Shown one piece after another: positions 1 to 45,400 of a DNA stretch of 64,000 nucleotides. The notes below the pieces were generated by a model. The model saw only the letters and a list, made by a program, of their open reading frames with translations. It searched no databases and was not told the DNA's origin. The translations under genes were made by a program, and so were the position numbers. Origin of the DNA: Lichenostomus cassidix (taxonomy: Eukaryota > Chordata > Aves > Passeriformes > Meliphagidae); the NCBI GenBank assembly GCA_008360975.2, contig CM039194.1:9658426-9722425 (forward strand), written 5' to 3'. Each line of letters opens with the position of its first letter. Position 1 is the stretch's first letter.

Positions 1-1425
1 TTAGCAGAATTCAGTGAGGTGCACATGCCCTCAGGGATGCCTGAAGCATGAACTCACACCTGGGCATTACCTCCAGGATGGAGGGCACTGGGAGTCCTTC
101 TTGGGGGATGTGGGAGCTTTTGAGGATGTGCTGTTATTCAGGGTCCTTGTTGCTGTTGGTGAGTGGCTTCTCAGAGGGCTCCACAGCCATTTCTAATGGG
201 CTCAGCCACCTGAGCTGCAGAACCAGCCCTGCCCTCTCCAGACCTGGGGAGTAAAGGTGTTTCATCATCCTGAACAGACCTGAGATGAGTTTGGGAAGAA
301 TTAAATAATGTTCTTTGGAATGAAAAGGGAAGGAATGGAGAGGTAACCCCACAAAGGGAAGCAGGTGAGAAGGAAGGCAGGAGAGAAGGGCAGATAGGAT
401 AACTTCTGGCAATTAAGCCTTCCTGGGGCAGCTCCACTCCCTGGGTAGAACCTGCCTGGCTGCTTCTTCCACTGGTCCAGCTTGTCCACAACCGGACAAA
501 CACCCAATGATAGTAAAAAAAGGCCACAATCAATAATCAATCAGGTTTTGCTTGTTGAGTCACTGGGAATTTGTATCTGGAAAGGCTGAGGAACCTCCTC
601 TGTTTAGTGCTGTCTCCAACTGAGACATGATGGTTGGACAGCAAACAGGGCAGCACTCTAAGGAACCTGGTTTCCTACAGGATTCCCACACTGCAGTCCT
701 GTAGTGGGAGGATGGATTAGCAGGATAACCCAGACCAGCTCCATGCAGTTTCCTGCAGTTGCCCAGGGATGCATCTCCCAGTCCCAGTGCATCACCATTT
801 CCTAGATGTGGGAAATGAGCTGGAATTGCCAATTTTGTTAAGGTACAGCAATAAATTAAGCAGTGGTAAAAATGCAGGATTGAACCCTTTCCTGGGCACT
901 TGCAGGACTGGAAGTGTAACACCAGTGTTAGTGGTGTTATTATGGGCATGTGCATGCTTGGATTCAAGCCAGTGGTTGCACTGAGCAAACATTCAGTGTG
1001 GCTGGGAGAAGGTAAAACATCTATTTTCTTGTGCCAGTACAAAGGATGACTAATTACACCAGGAACAGCTGCAGTGCACTTGAAACTATAGAACACCAGC
1101 TGATCCCCACCATGCTTCCCCAGCCAACTGGCAGCACCTGAGCCCTGCCAGGTAAAAACCAGCTCTGTGATTTGTCCAAGTCATTAGAGCTCCACTTGGA
1201 GAGAAGTGAGCGAGGAACAAGCTTTGCTTCACTGCTTAATGTTGCTCAAAAAGAAAAAAAAAAAAAAACAAAAACCTGGAATAAATATTTCAGTCCAAAG
1301 TAATATTTACTTGGGTGCTTAAAACTTTGTAAAATGCCCTGAAGGTCACAAGACATTCATCCTGCTGTGTATTTCTCTTTAAGAAGGTGCTTGTAAGTAC
1401 TACTGGAACACATGTGTGATGAGGA

Positions 1426-1439
1426 GTTGCCATGGCAAA
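1426..1439. promoter_or_regulatory. RFX-type X-box palindrome
   Basis: GTTGCCATGGCAAA matches the X-box palindrome GTTRCCATGGYAAC at 13 of 14 positions. It lies in the intergenic 3' flank of MACROH2A1 with no gene recognised next to it. Confidence 0.4.
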
Positions 1440-2754
1440 CAGGTTTTGGCACTATTTAAGAGAGAGTTTTATTGCACAGCAGAATAAATAAGCATGTTAA
1501 AGCCACATACAGTAACTTGTTGGCACATACATTAATGCTCCCAAGGGCTGCAATAATTTAAGCACCCTCCCTTTAAACATTTTTCAGTGTTTTTTCTTTT
1601 TTATTGACTACATGCATTTAGTATTAGGGCTAGGAATGTCCCATTTCCACCCTCTTTTGAAGTGAGTAATTGAGGCAAAAAAAGAGGACTGTCTAATAAA
1701 TCATAAAGGGGCATTGTGCACAGACAAGAGGGGCAATTTTCCCATTCCTAACATACATGAGGATAAGCCAGCGTGAGACCTGTCTGTGTACTAAATCCTG
1801 ACTTGCTCCCTCTAGACACAGGAGTAGATTGGTGTGTTTATATTTCTGATGGAGCCTGAATAATCAGGAATAGTTTCACACCATTTTCAGCAGTTTCTGT
1901 CTTGCTCTGTTGTGCCAGCCCAGTCTTCTCCCACATCACAGCAGCAAACTCATTACTTTGGCTTTACTCATTTTATGAACCACCTGCTCTGTTCCCAGTT
2001 TGGCTCCCAGTTCACACCAGTGAGTCTCAGCAGGTCTGGAAATGCTCCCAGGGTTGAGAAAGTGCTGCAGGGAGGCAAGAGGCAAATCTGTGCCTGTGAG
2101 AGGGCTCAGGTTTGTGGTGTTCTTAAAGGTGAACATAAATTACATTTATAATGAAAGCTCTGGTTTAAGAAGAGTTATTAGTGTATTAGTCCGGGCTTTA
2201 TTAGCTCGGAGGTTTCGGAGCCATGTGGGAGGTGTGACATTGGCTCCCTCTTCTGTGGGAACCAGTAACTTCCCTGGGCTGGAGAACTTGAAGCTGCCAA
2301 AAGCAGATGAAGCCCACAAAACCTCCCCCATCCCTCCCACCTTGGGACATTGGTACAAACCACATTATGGAAGATGCAATCAGATAATGCCCAGCTGCGA
2401 GGCAGGGGCATGGCTGCTTCCTCCCCTGGGGAGGGCAGGATGGCCAGAGTATGGAGCTGGAGCTGGTGGCTACTGTGCCTCGTTTAAATCTGGGGCACTG
2501 GTGAGTCTGATGGACCCAATTCTCCTTAGTTTATTGGGGACGAGTGACAGAAATTACATCTCACCCTAAAAGAAAGTGTAGGTAGTGCTGACTCCCATTA
2601 TAATCGGAGGAAAAATGTGGTTTACATATTCCCTATGGTTTAGGATAGAAGCTGTAACATGTTTTACTCTTAGGACCCTTTTTGCCTCCTGCCTCATCAC
2701 CAAGATTATCCCACACCCTTCAGTAAGGCTTGGACTGATCATCAGAGCAACTTG

Positions 2755-2893
2755 TTTCTCAAGGCCAGGTTGGATGGGGCTTGGAGCAACCTGGGGTAGT
2801 GGAAGGTGTTCCTACCCATGGCAGGGGGTTGGAACCAGATGACCTTTCAGGTCCCTTCCAACCCAAATCATTCTGTGATTCTCTTCTGTGATT
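2755..2893 (+). mobile_element. CR1 LINE 3' end fragment
   Basis: It reads AAGGCCAGGTTGGATGGGG, TTGGAGCAACCTGG, GACCTTTCAGGTCCC and TCCAACCCAAATCATTCTG, and ends in duplicated ATTCTSTGATTCT tails. This is the standard 3' terminus of avian CR1 non-LTR elements. It is 5'-truncated, as most CR1 copies are. Confidence 0.92.
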
Positions 2894-4357
2894 CTAAACT
2901 TTCCTGTACACTCAGCAATCGCTGAAGCATGCTCGAGCCTCAGGAAGCAGGGGAGGAAAAAACAGAGTTCATTATTTTATGAAAGGTACATGTTTGTAAT
3001 ATTGCATACTGATGGGTACATTATGAATTACAATTCGCTGAACAGGAGGATTTCTGCACGAGTGACAGTGCATGGAGCAAAAAGAAAGGCAAAAGAAGGG
3101 AGGTGATTTTTATGCCTGTAAAAGTGTCTCCTGGGCATAACCAGAGTGGAAGATGTACCATTTCCTTCTAGCTGTTTGGATTTGTTTGCAATTAAAGTCT
3201 AGTGGAGCTGTCAGGGGCTGTTGACAAATATATTATAACCAACTTAGGTTAAGCGAGTTACTTAAAATTAATCCATCCCTGCACAATACTCCTGTTTCAC
3301 TTTAGAAGAATGTGCCAGGAGGAATGAGTACAATCCTGACCATGTTGGGAGAACCTCCTCAAGGTGGAAATTTGCAAATAGGGCTACTGTAGTATGTAAT
3401 GAGAAGCTGCAGGGCTTTCAATTATCCCACATAGTCTGTCTCTTTGCAACTTGACTGACAGCTAATTATGCTGGTGCCATTTTTTTGGCAGTGGAATTTA
3501 ATCTCCCAGATGGAAAGCAAATCAATCTGCCCATTGCTGCAGCTGAGACATACTTTGGCTCAACTTTAATTTATTCTCCTAAGCCTAAGAAGGTTAGTCA
3601 TTTCAAGGTACAAAAATATCAAATTTCTCCCGTTAACCAGGCTGGTGAAAAAGTGGGGAAGAGTTGGGATTTTATGGGCTGTGCTGTGAAACGTTGTCAC
3701 TCCTTCCTTTGTATTAGGAAACAGCAGAATCATCTCCCCTTGATTCCTGGTTGTGGAATCTAACAAGGAAGAAGCATTTATGAGCAGGTTGCTAGTGATA
3801 ATGGTTAAACATGAGTTGTAGAGGCATTAAGTGGGATTCTATGGAGGGGTGAACTAAATCTCTGAAGAACTCGACACAAAAAGGAATCTGTGGCAATTTT
3901 CAAGCACTTTAGCCAGTGTGCAATAGCCTGGTTCCCTTTGGGTTTCATGCCAGGGATATAAATACAATCCTCCTACTTACCTGCACTCTTCAGGCCTATC
4001 AATTATGCTGCTCCCTCGGAGTTGCTGTTACAACTTTAGGTATTACCATCCTCTGTAAAACCAGCACAGAGCAGAGTATGTGACTGGTTATCACAGGCTA
4101 CAGACCTCATCTTTGAGTAGACAGCACCTGCAGCTCCTGTCAATGCTGTTTCTCAGGCTAGAAACCCCAATTTTAGCCAGGATCAAGGAGAAGGGAGCTC
4201 ACAAAAACTTGGTGCTAATGAATGCTGGAAAATCGGAGCCTTATTTTTCTGTAAACTTTTGCTTCTCGGGTTGTTTCAGCCTGAATATGGTTCTGATGTC
4301 TTGTCTGTGTGGTTATTTTCCCTTTTGGGGTGCCCTTTCTGAATCCTCTGGAGGTGT

Positions 4358-4482
4358 TTTAAGGCCAGGTTGGGCTGGGCTCTGAGCAACCTGGTCTAGT
4401 GCAAGGTGTCCTTGCCCAAGGCAGGGAGTTGGAATGAGATGATCTTTAAACTCCCTCTGACCCAAACCATTCTAGGAATCTG
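4358..4482 (+). mobile_element. CR1 LINE 3' end fragment
   Basis: It has the same 3' module as other CR1 tails (AAGGCCAGGTTGGGCTGGG, GAGCAACCTGGTCTAGTG, GAGATGATCTTTAAACTCCC). The tail is diverged (CATTCTAGGAATCTGA), so the copy is older than the one at 2.8 kb. Confidence 0.88.
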
Positions 4483-5383
4483 ATTTTACTCTTGTTTTTT
4501 TGTAGAGTTCATACAAATAGAAAGGCTCCTGATTCCCCTTCTTACTTCAAAAAGCATTTCTAAGTGCTTTGTTTACACCTTATGACTCCAGTTCCAGTCT
4601 TCCTCCCATTTTACAAAACCAGGGCCATTCCAGTGACTCTTCCTTAGTACACTCGGTGGCTGAAGAATTACATGTTCTCCTAGCTGTTAACACCTTTTTA
4701 TTTTTTCGTATTATCCTTATTATGTTGATACTGCTCCCAAAGGACCCTTAAATTGCATTTCCCAATTGTGATAAAACCTTGTACATGGAAGCATTTTTTG
4801 TGACAAATCTCTGGAGATGCCCTGATGTTGTCCCATTGGTGCATTTGTTACCCTGCTGCACACTGTGTTTCTGCAATGCTATGGTTAAGATGGTTTGAGT
4901 TATAAACCTAAAATTGGATAATATTTTAAATAAATCCATCATTCATTAAACAATTAGAACAATTATTTGCTCTCAGCTATGCTGTAAGTTTAAATGCTGA
5001 TGGTAAAATGCAGCATCAGACCTGTAATTTCAGAGTCAAGCACACAGAAGCAATGCAGTGCCACCTATTCTTTGCTGAGTTGTCTGAAAGTAGGGAGCAG
5101 TGGGGTCTCCAGGCTGCAACAGGGATCAGGACAGGGAAAGTCTCTGCCATATGTCTGAACCTCCTGCCAGGGTCATCCTTGCTCAGCTACCGGATTTCCA
5201 CTGCTGTGCATTGAAAATGCTATTGGCCACAAAATGCTATAAAGCTTTGAAAGTACTGAAAAGGTTAGAGAATGTCTATTTTAACTGCTGTGTTCAGGTG
5301 AAATCCAGAATGGACTTACCAGTAAGAGAAGAAGCTGTAAAGGCATCTGAGATTCTTCCATGTGTGGTCTTCCCAAAGAATGA

Positions 5384-5405
5384 TTTTTTTTTTTTTTTTT
5401 TTTTT
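5384..5405. repeat. 22-base T homopolymer
   Basis: An uninterrupted T run in intergenic DNA, with no retrotransposed sequence recognised next to it. Confidence 0.9.
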
Positions 5406-7364
5406 GTGAGTCAAGCTTGCATGTTTAGCTCCAATAAGCAAAATGCCACAGAGATTCCCAAAGTAATTTTAGTCCTGGCCCCAGTGCACATGTTAGCAGG
5501 AATTTCTCCTCTTGTTTTCCTTGTTATGAATGTAACCTGATCTGTTACTTTTTAGGTTCTTGAATAAGTGCCATAATCTACTTGGGCTGCCCGAGGTCAA
5601 GCTCGCTCTGGGATCTCTGGCTCTCCTGACAGAGCCTGCTGGATTTTGGGACCTTGGAGCAGCATTTCTTGGGCTGATGTGGGTGAACATGGATGGCTCT
5701 GGGATGCGGGAGAAGAGGATGCTCTGGTGTTTGTATGGAAGGAGAATAAGTTGATGCCCCTTATGAGACCAGCTCCAACACTGCAAATTATTCCAGTTTC
5801 TTTTCTTTCAAAAGGACCATAATCCCAGCAAATAACATGGCACATCACAGGTGATCCCAATGAAATCAGCTGAGCTATTTACGGAGCACACAGCTAAATA
5901 AGCAGATGAGATGTGGGGCCAGAAAAACCAAGTCCATGTCATTTGAATTACAATACAGCTTGCTTTAGGATTTTCTAGTTGAAAGACAATAATTGGCCCT
6001 CCCAGCCTGGTGTAACAGTGTAAGAGATGTATTAAATGCCATTAGAGGTTGTACTTTCAACGACCTAGAAAAAACCTGTGGATAAACACTTCTGTTGCCA
6101 TTAAAATTTTAAGACTTTAAAAAAAAAGAGAGTTAATACAGTGTAGTAAATTCTACACTGCAAAGAGATCAGGCATCTGTAATCTGAACACTGTGTGATG
6201 TGTGCTCTCCTGTGTTAAAAATCCTCTCCTGATCTGAAAAAATCAAGGCCCATTTCACTCCAAGCCAGCTGTGCTTATGAATTTTTTCATATTTTCCAAT
6301 CCTTTTAGTGACATCTAGTGAAATTTGGGGAAAGTGCAGGTTCAGTTTAACTCAAGGATCAATCCAACTGTAGTAGCAGATGCTTCACAATTAAATGCTG
6401 AATTCCTATACCTCAATTTATTTATTGTCCCTTAAGCTGCTGTCTTTGAGGAATGCACCAAATGATCAAACACTTTATGGATTTGAGGCACTAAATTAAT
6501 TTACTGTTTGCCCCTTTTAACTTTGGGTATACATTTAGAATAGCATTTTTATTTTTTATTTCAAATTTTCCCTTTTGTTGTTGGTGATGTTGCTCCTCTA
6601 CGCTTTAAGGCTCCAACTATCTTGACTCTTACACAAAACACCCCAAACTATTGCAGGACTTCAAGCTATACATTTTCAATATTTGGTATTCCTGAGCTTA
6701 TTGAAAAGTCAGATTTGGTCTGCTAATTGCTCTGGACCAATCCAGAGCGGATGTGAAGCAAATGAAGTTTTCAACAGTGATGGAAAACGTATGCCTCCTA
6801 CCTAGAAATCAGCAAAAAACTTCAAAGGAAGAGCTGCCTTCCTCAGAGCAGCATCCACATGCAATAGCTCTTAGAAGTGTAACCTCTTTTTTCTCAAAGT
6901 ACAAACCCAAGTGGCTTCCATAAAGGTCTGTGTTGGTATGGATTTCAGCTGTGCAAAGGATAGGCGACCACTACAAACAGGGCTCATAAATATTTGGAAA
7001 AAACACAAAGTAGCTTCAAACAGGCCAATATTAGATGACTGGAAATAGTTCAAAAAATCTTAGGCCTTGCTTGATCTAAAAGGCTTCAACCTCCCAAACT
7101 GAATAGGCAATTAGGGCAGATTCTGAACAGGAGGATTTGGAGGAACAATTGGGAAGTGTGAACACTCTCTGGAAAAACCCCAGCTGTGGGTGCCACTGAG
7201 CACACTCACATCCAGCCAACACAGGGAAGATGCCCAGCATGAGCTTCCAGGACACTGGTTCTGATCTGCTCTCATCCCTCTCTGAGCTAACTTCTCAGAA
7301 CTTAGAAAATAAAGGCTTAAGGGAAAAATCAATCCAAGTGCACCATGAGCAACAGTTCAAACAT

Positions 7365-7370
7365 TTTACT
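7365..7370 (-). terminator. Candidate distal polyadenylation signal AGTAAA
   Basis: The gene strand reads AGTAAA here, a known weaker variant of the hexamer, followed by TGTTTGAACTGTTG, which is GU-rich. It is proposed as the main cleavage signal because the resulting length fits a compact mRNA. No transcript evidence is available. Confidence 0.35.
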
Positions 7371-7797
7371 AAATCAATTCACACAGTTTCAAAATTGTAA
7401 ATATAATTAAGGACAACAGGGTTTCTGTATTTTTTTTCTTCCAGAATCATTAAGACAATAAACAAACACAAATTAGGTTTATAGCATCTGTTCTTTTAAA
7501 AAATGAAAGGAACGCCACTCGATGTATTGATAAAGCACCACAACACAGTTACAAAATAGGGTTGGCCTGTTTCTTTCACAAGTAAAAGACTACATACTCC
7601 TAACAGCTTCCTGCTTCAATCCATACTTCATTAAAATAAAACTATAAAATCTTCTAGATTACACTAACTTCAGACAATGCCTGGTATAACAGTGCATTAA
7701 CAGCAGTAATGCCAACTATCAGTGCCAACATAAAACAGTTTAGAGAGGAAAAACAGAACAAACAAAAATTCCAAAACAAAACAACAAAAACCCCACC

Positions 7798-7803
7798 TTT
7801 ATT
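7798..7803 (-). terminator. Proximal polyadenylation signal AATAAA
   Basis: The plus-strand TTTATT reads AATAAA on the gene strand about 110 nt downstream of the stop codon. It is followed within about 15-40 nt by a strongly T/GT-rich stretch of the type bound by CstF. It is the only canonical hexamer close to the stop codon and could produce a very short 3' UTR. Confidence 0.6.
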
Positions 7804-7912
7804 CCCCTAGATGAGCAAAATTTAAAATAAGGGATGCTCTGCCTCACAATGAGTTAAGGATTTGGGGATGCAGATGGGGGGAAGAGGGGGCTGGTACTGT
7901 AGCTTTCTAGGC

Positions 7913-42456
<34,544 letters not shown>

Positions 42457-42472
42457 CTTGTCTGTATCAGGT

Positions 42473-45400
42473 CTGAAACAGCACTCTATATATTAGGAGG
42501 AAAAACAAAACAAAACAAAACACAAAAGGTCATTAATAAGGACTGACGCTATAAGACCACACACTGAATTCCAAGACAAATCAGCATTTTGGGGTAGGCA
42601 ATGCATTAGAGTGCCAAAACATACAGACAAGTTGCTTTTTTAGAGTATACACAAGAACCTAAAATAACTTGGCAAGTAAACATAAAATATGTAAGACAAG
42701 TTATTTCTTATAAATCCAATTCTCTGAAATTCGTAATAGATTAAACCCAGTACCACTAATGCAGCAAAGAGCGGTAACTACAGAATTTGAAACAGAGCTT
42801 CTGCATTGAAGCAGAGGATGCCTTCTGAGATGAGACTGACACAACTCTCTGATCTTCATGAAAACCTTTCGATAGGGCATTTGAACAGCTGTGGTAGGGC
42901 AGTTAAGTTCATTAATAATTACATTCCATTCTAGGAGAAACTGTATCCATTAAAGCTTTCATAAAGTATTCACCTTCTTCAAAAAACTCAGTTTTCAAGA
43001 TGTGTGAATTGACAGAACAAAGACCTATGGATGGCAAAATGCATCTCCTGTACAGTAAATGTTCTATTTTTAGAAAGATCTGAAATGACCCCCTTGAGAT
43101 TTGAATCTATCAAAACTCAGCTGTCTCCACATTGAAGACCATATTGCTCCAACATTCCCTCCAGGAAGCTGACGATCTTCTATCTGCCACCTTTCCCTAA
43201 CAGCACAGTGATCTGAACACCCAGCACGTATCTGACAACTGTATCTCAGTTTATCTCACTGAGGGAACCTACTGCTGATACAGCTGTCAAACATATTCTA
43301 TTCTCTCTTTCATTTCTGCTCAGGCTGTAAATAGAAGCTGACAAATCATAAGGGGTGGAGGGTTCACAGGCTCTCAAGGTATCTTTGAAGGCTTAGGCAA
43401 CTCACTGGGTTTTGAAATTACCCCAGAGGAAAGGAAACAGTGCTCATCTCCCCATCTCTCCCCTCCCGCCCATCTGAACTCTAGGGAAACCAGCAGAATG
43501 TATCAGTGATACACACACACCTCTGTGCATCCCACTTCTTCCCATGCTGCACAAATCCTACCTAATACACATGCAAATTCACTGATGAGTTTATACACTC
43601 CACAATGAAACCCCCTTTAACCCTGCTTTCCCATCACACCATTTCTCTGCTTCTCTTTCTACTTTTCACTTGTTTATTCTGAATTCTCTCCTTGCCCTTA
43701 TGAACCTAACTGTATTTGCCACATGCCTTAATCCGCAATGGAGCCAGCTCAGAATTAGGCAAAACAGGTTCCTCAACCCCACTTCTAGGTTTTGCAATTT
43801 CTGTTCTGCGCTGACACATCCTGCAGTCCTTGAAATCTCAATGAGTCACTAAGATTCAGATTGCCAAAGACCACTCAGGATAACTAAAGAAACACAAGTA
43901 TCAAAGGCTTCTTTTCCGTTCTACTTCCACTTTCCATTCATCAGAATCTACACCTGTACAGCACATTAAGTAAATTATATGCAATGGGTTTACTGTTTGT
44001 TGAAGCTAAACAAAATAATCCCATCCTCATAGCTCAGATGAATGTCACACTACATTTAGGAAACTTCTGTTAAAAAATGGATAGGAATCTTCAGAAAGGG
44101 GGAACCATCAAAAAGACTCCTTCTTCTTTCATCCGCTATGGACTCGACTCTGTAACAACCATTATTCTGTGAAGAAGAGGACAAAAGCCAATTTTCTTGC
44201 CTTAAGAAATGGCCTAACTGCAGCTCACCAACGATTTTAAAAACATCCATTCAATTGCATTTTCTCATCTAGTTAGCTCTTTGTTAGCAGAAAGGCAGGG
44301 TGGGGCCTTGACTTGGCTATGGACCTTCTCCCAGGAATTATTTTCATATTTCATAATCCATTTTCATCAACAGTACTAGGGATGTTTAATCTCGCAAATG
44401 TTTAGATGTTCATTGAATCATACACCAGGGAAAGTGGCACAAGAAATATCCGTGCTGCCCCTAATATGTTTGGTTTGTAACTGAGAGGTCAGTGATAGAA
44501 ACCGTAATTTTTCTAGAGAAAGCCTGCAAGCCTTAAACAGTAAACTATTATTAACAACTTAGTAAGTTCAAGGGATAGTCATAATAGCGGCAAGAGAACA
44601 TGAAAATCCTTCCTAGTGTTTTTTCTTTGGGAAAGTGTCCTCTTAGCTATCAGCTGCTGTAACATTTGGCTCAAAGCATTAGTAAAGTAGGTAGTAATAC
44701 AGTACAACACCAATCCACATGTAAAATTGTGTCTTTCTTTTTCTTTCATAAGCTTATTTCATCACCTCTGCAAATTCTACAGGTAATTTCTCTCTTTATT
44801 TTATTTACTTGGTCACACTACTCACATTAGTATTTCGGATACCCTGGACCTATCTTGACAATTAACCTGATACATTAAAGACCTCTCTAGCTGTAAGTTT
44901 ATTTGTGAGGAAAAACTTTGCCTGAATCCAAAAGGTGCTGGTGAGTGGGGCTGCAATGAAAAAAAATCAAGAACTTCTGGAACTTTTAGTATTAAAGGTA
45001 AAATGTGATACAGATGAGTTTCAGATCCTCCCATCTCAAGGATCCCACTCCTACATGTAGTAAATCACTGGATGCTCAGATTCTTTAGATGTTGAGGGTG
45101 GAGAGAGGAAAACTTCAATTAGATTTCAAGTATGATTTCTACTGTTACCAACCATGTAATTTGGAAGGTGAAAGTGAGAGCCTGGCATGGAAAACCTTTT
45201 TCAGAGCTTAATTGTGTATTCAGGATCATTCCTTTGCAGAACCTGTTTGTCCTGCCTTTGAGCTGCAGGATGGCCCAACCAGCTCCCAAACATCTCTTCT
45301 CTACTTCTAGTTCTCCACAGAAAAAGAGAAGGGAAAGATATTTCACTTGCAAAAGCCAAAAGAAAATGTACTGAGGTGAAATGTAAAGAGCATGGCAACA

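Larger units (their letters stand above)
1..7344. other. Intergenic 3' flank of MACROH2A1
   Basis: No gene is supported. The stretch holds two CR1 tails (2,755-2,893 and 4,358-4,482), a 22-T run, an A-rich run near 1,252-1,268 and the X-box-like palindrome at 1,426. Scattered open frames of 60-178 codons lack splice sites, family resemblance or codon bias. AATAAA hexamers on the gene strand at 6.41-6.56 kb could serve a longer MACROH2A1 3' UTR. Confidence 0.7.
7345..7912 (-). other. MACROH2A1: MACROH2A1 3' UTR (end approximate)
   Basis: This is the sequence following the stop codon in the last exon. It has a proximal AATAAA about 110 nt after the stop, followed by U/GU-rich DNA. Roughly 550 nt after the stop there is an AGTAAA variant followed by GU-rich sequence (TGTTGCTCATGGTGC), which would give a short 3' UTR. 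The boundary at about 7,345 is inferred. Longer forms ending at AATAAA signals between 6.41 and 6.56 kb cannot be excluded. Confidence 0.55.

Noticed and set aside
560..1096. A 178-codon minus-strand frame in the 3' flank
   Set aside because: It has no family resemblance, no domain, and composition like chance translation. No promoter, splice or polyadenylation context supports it.
3485..3763. A plus-strand frame with a protein-like start (MAVEFNLPDGKQINLPIAAA)
   Set aside because: It looks plausible for about 35 residues but has no family match, no splice partner and no supported upstream exon.
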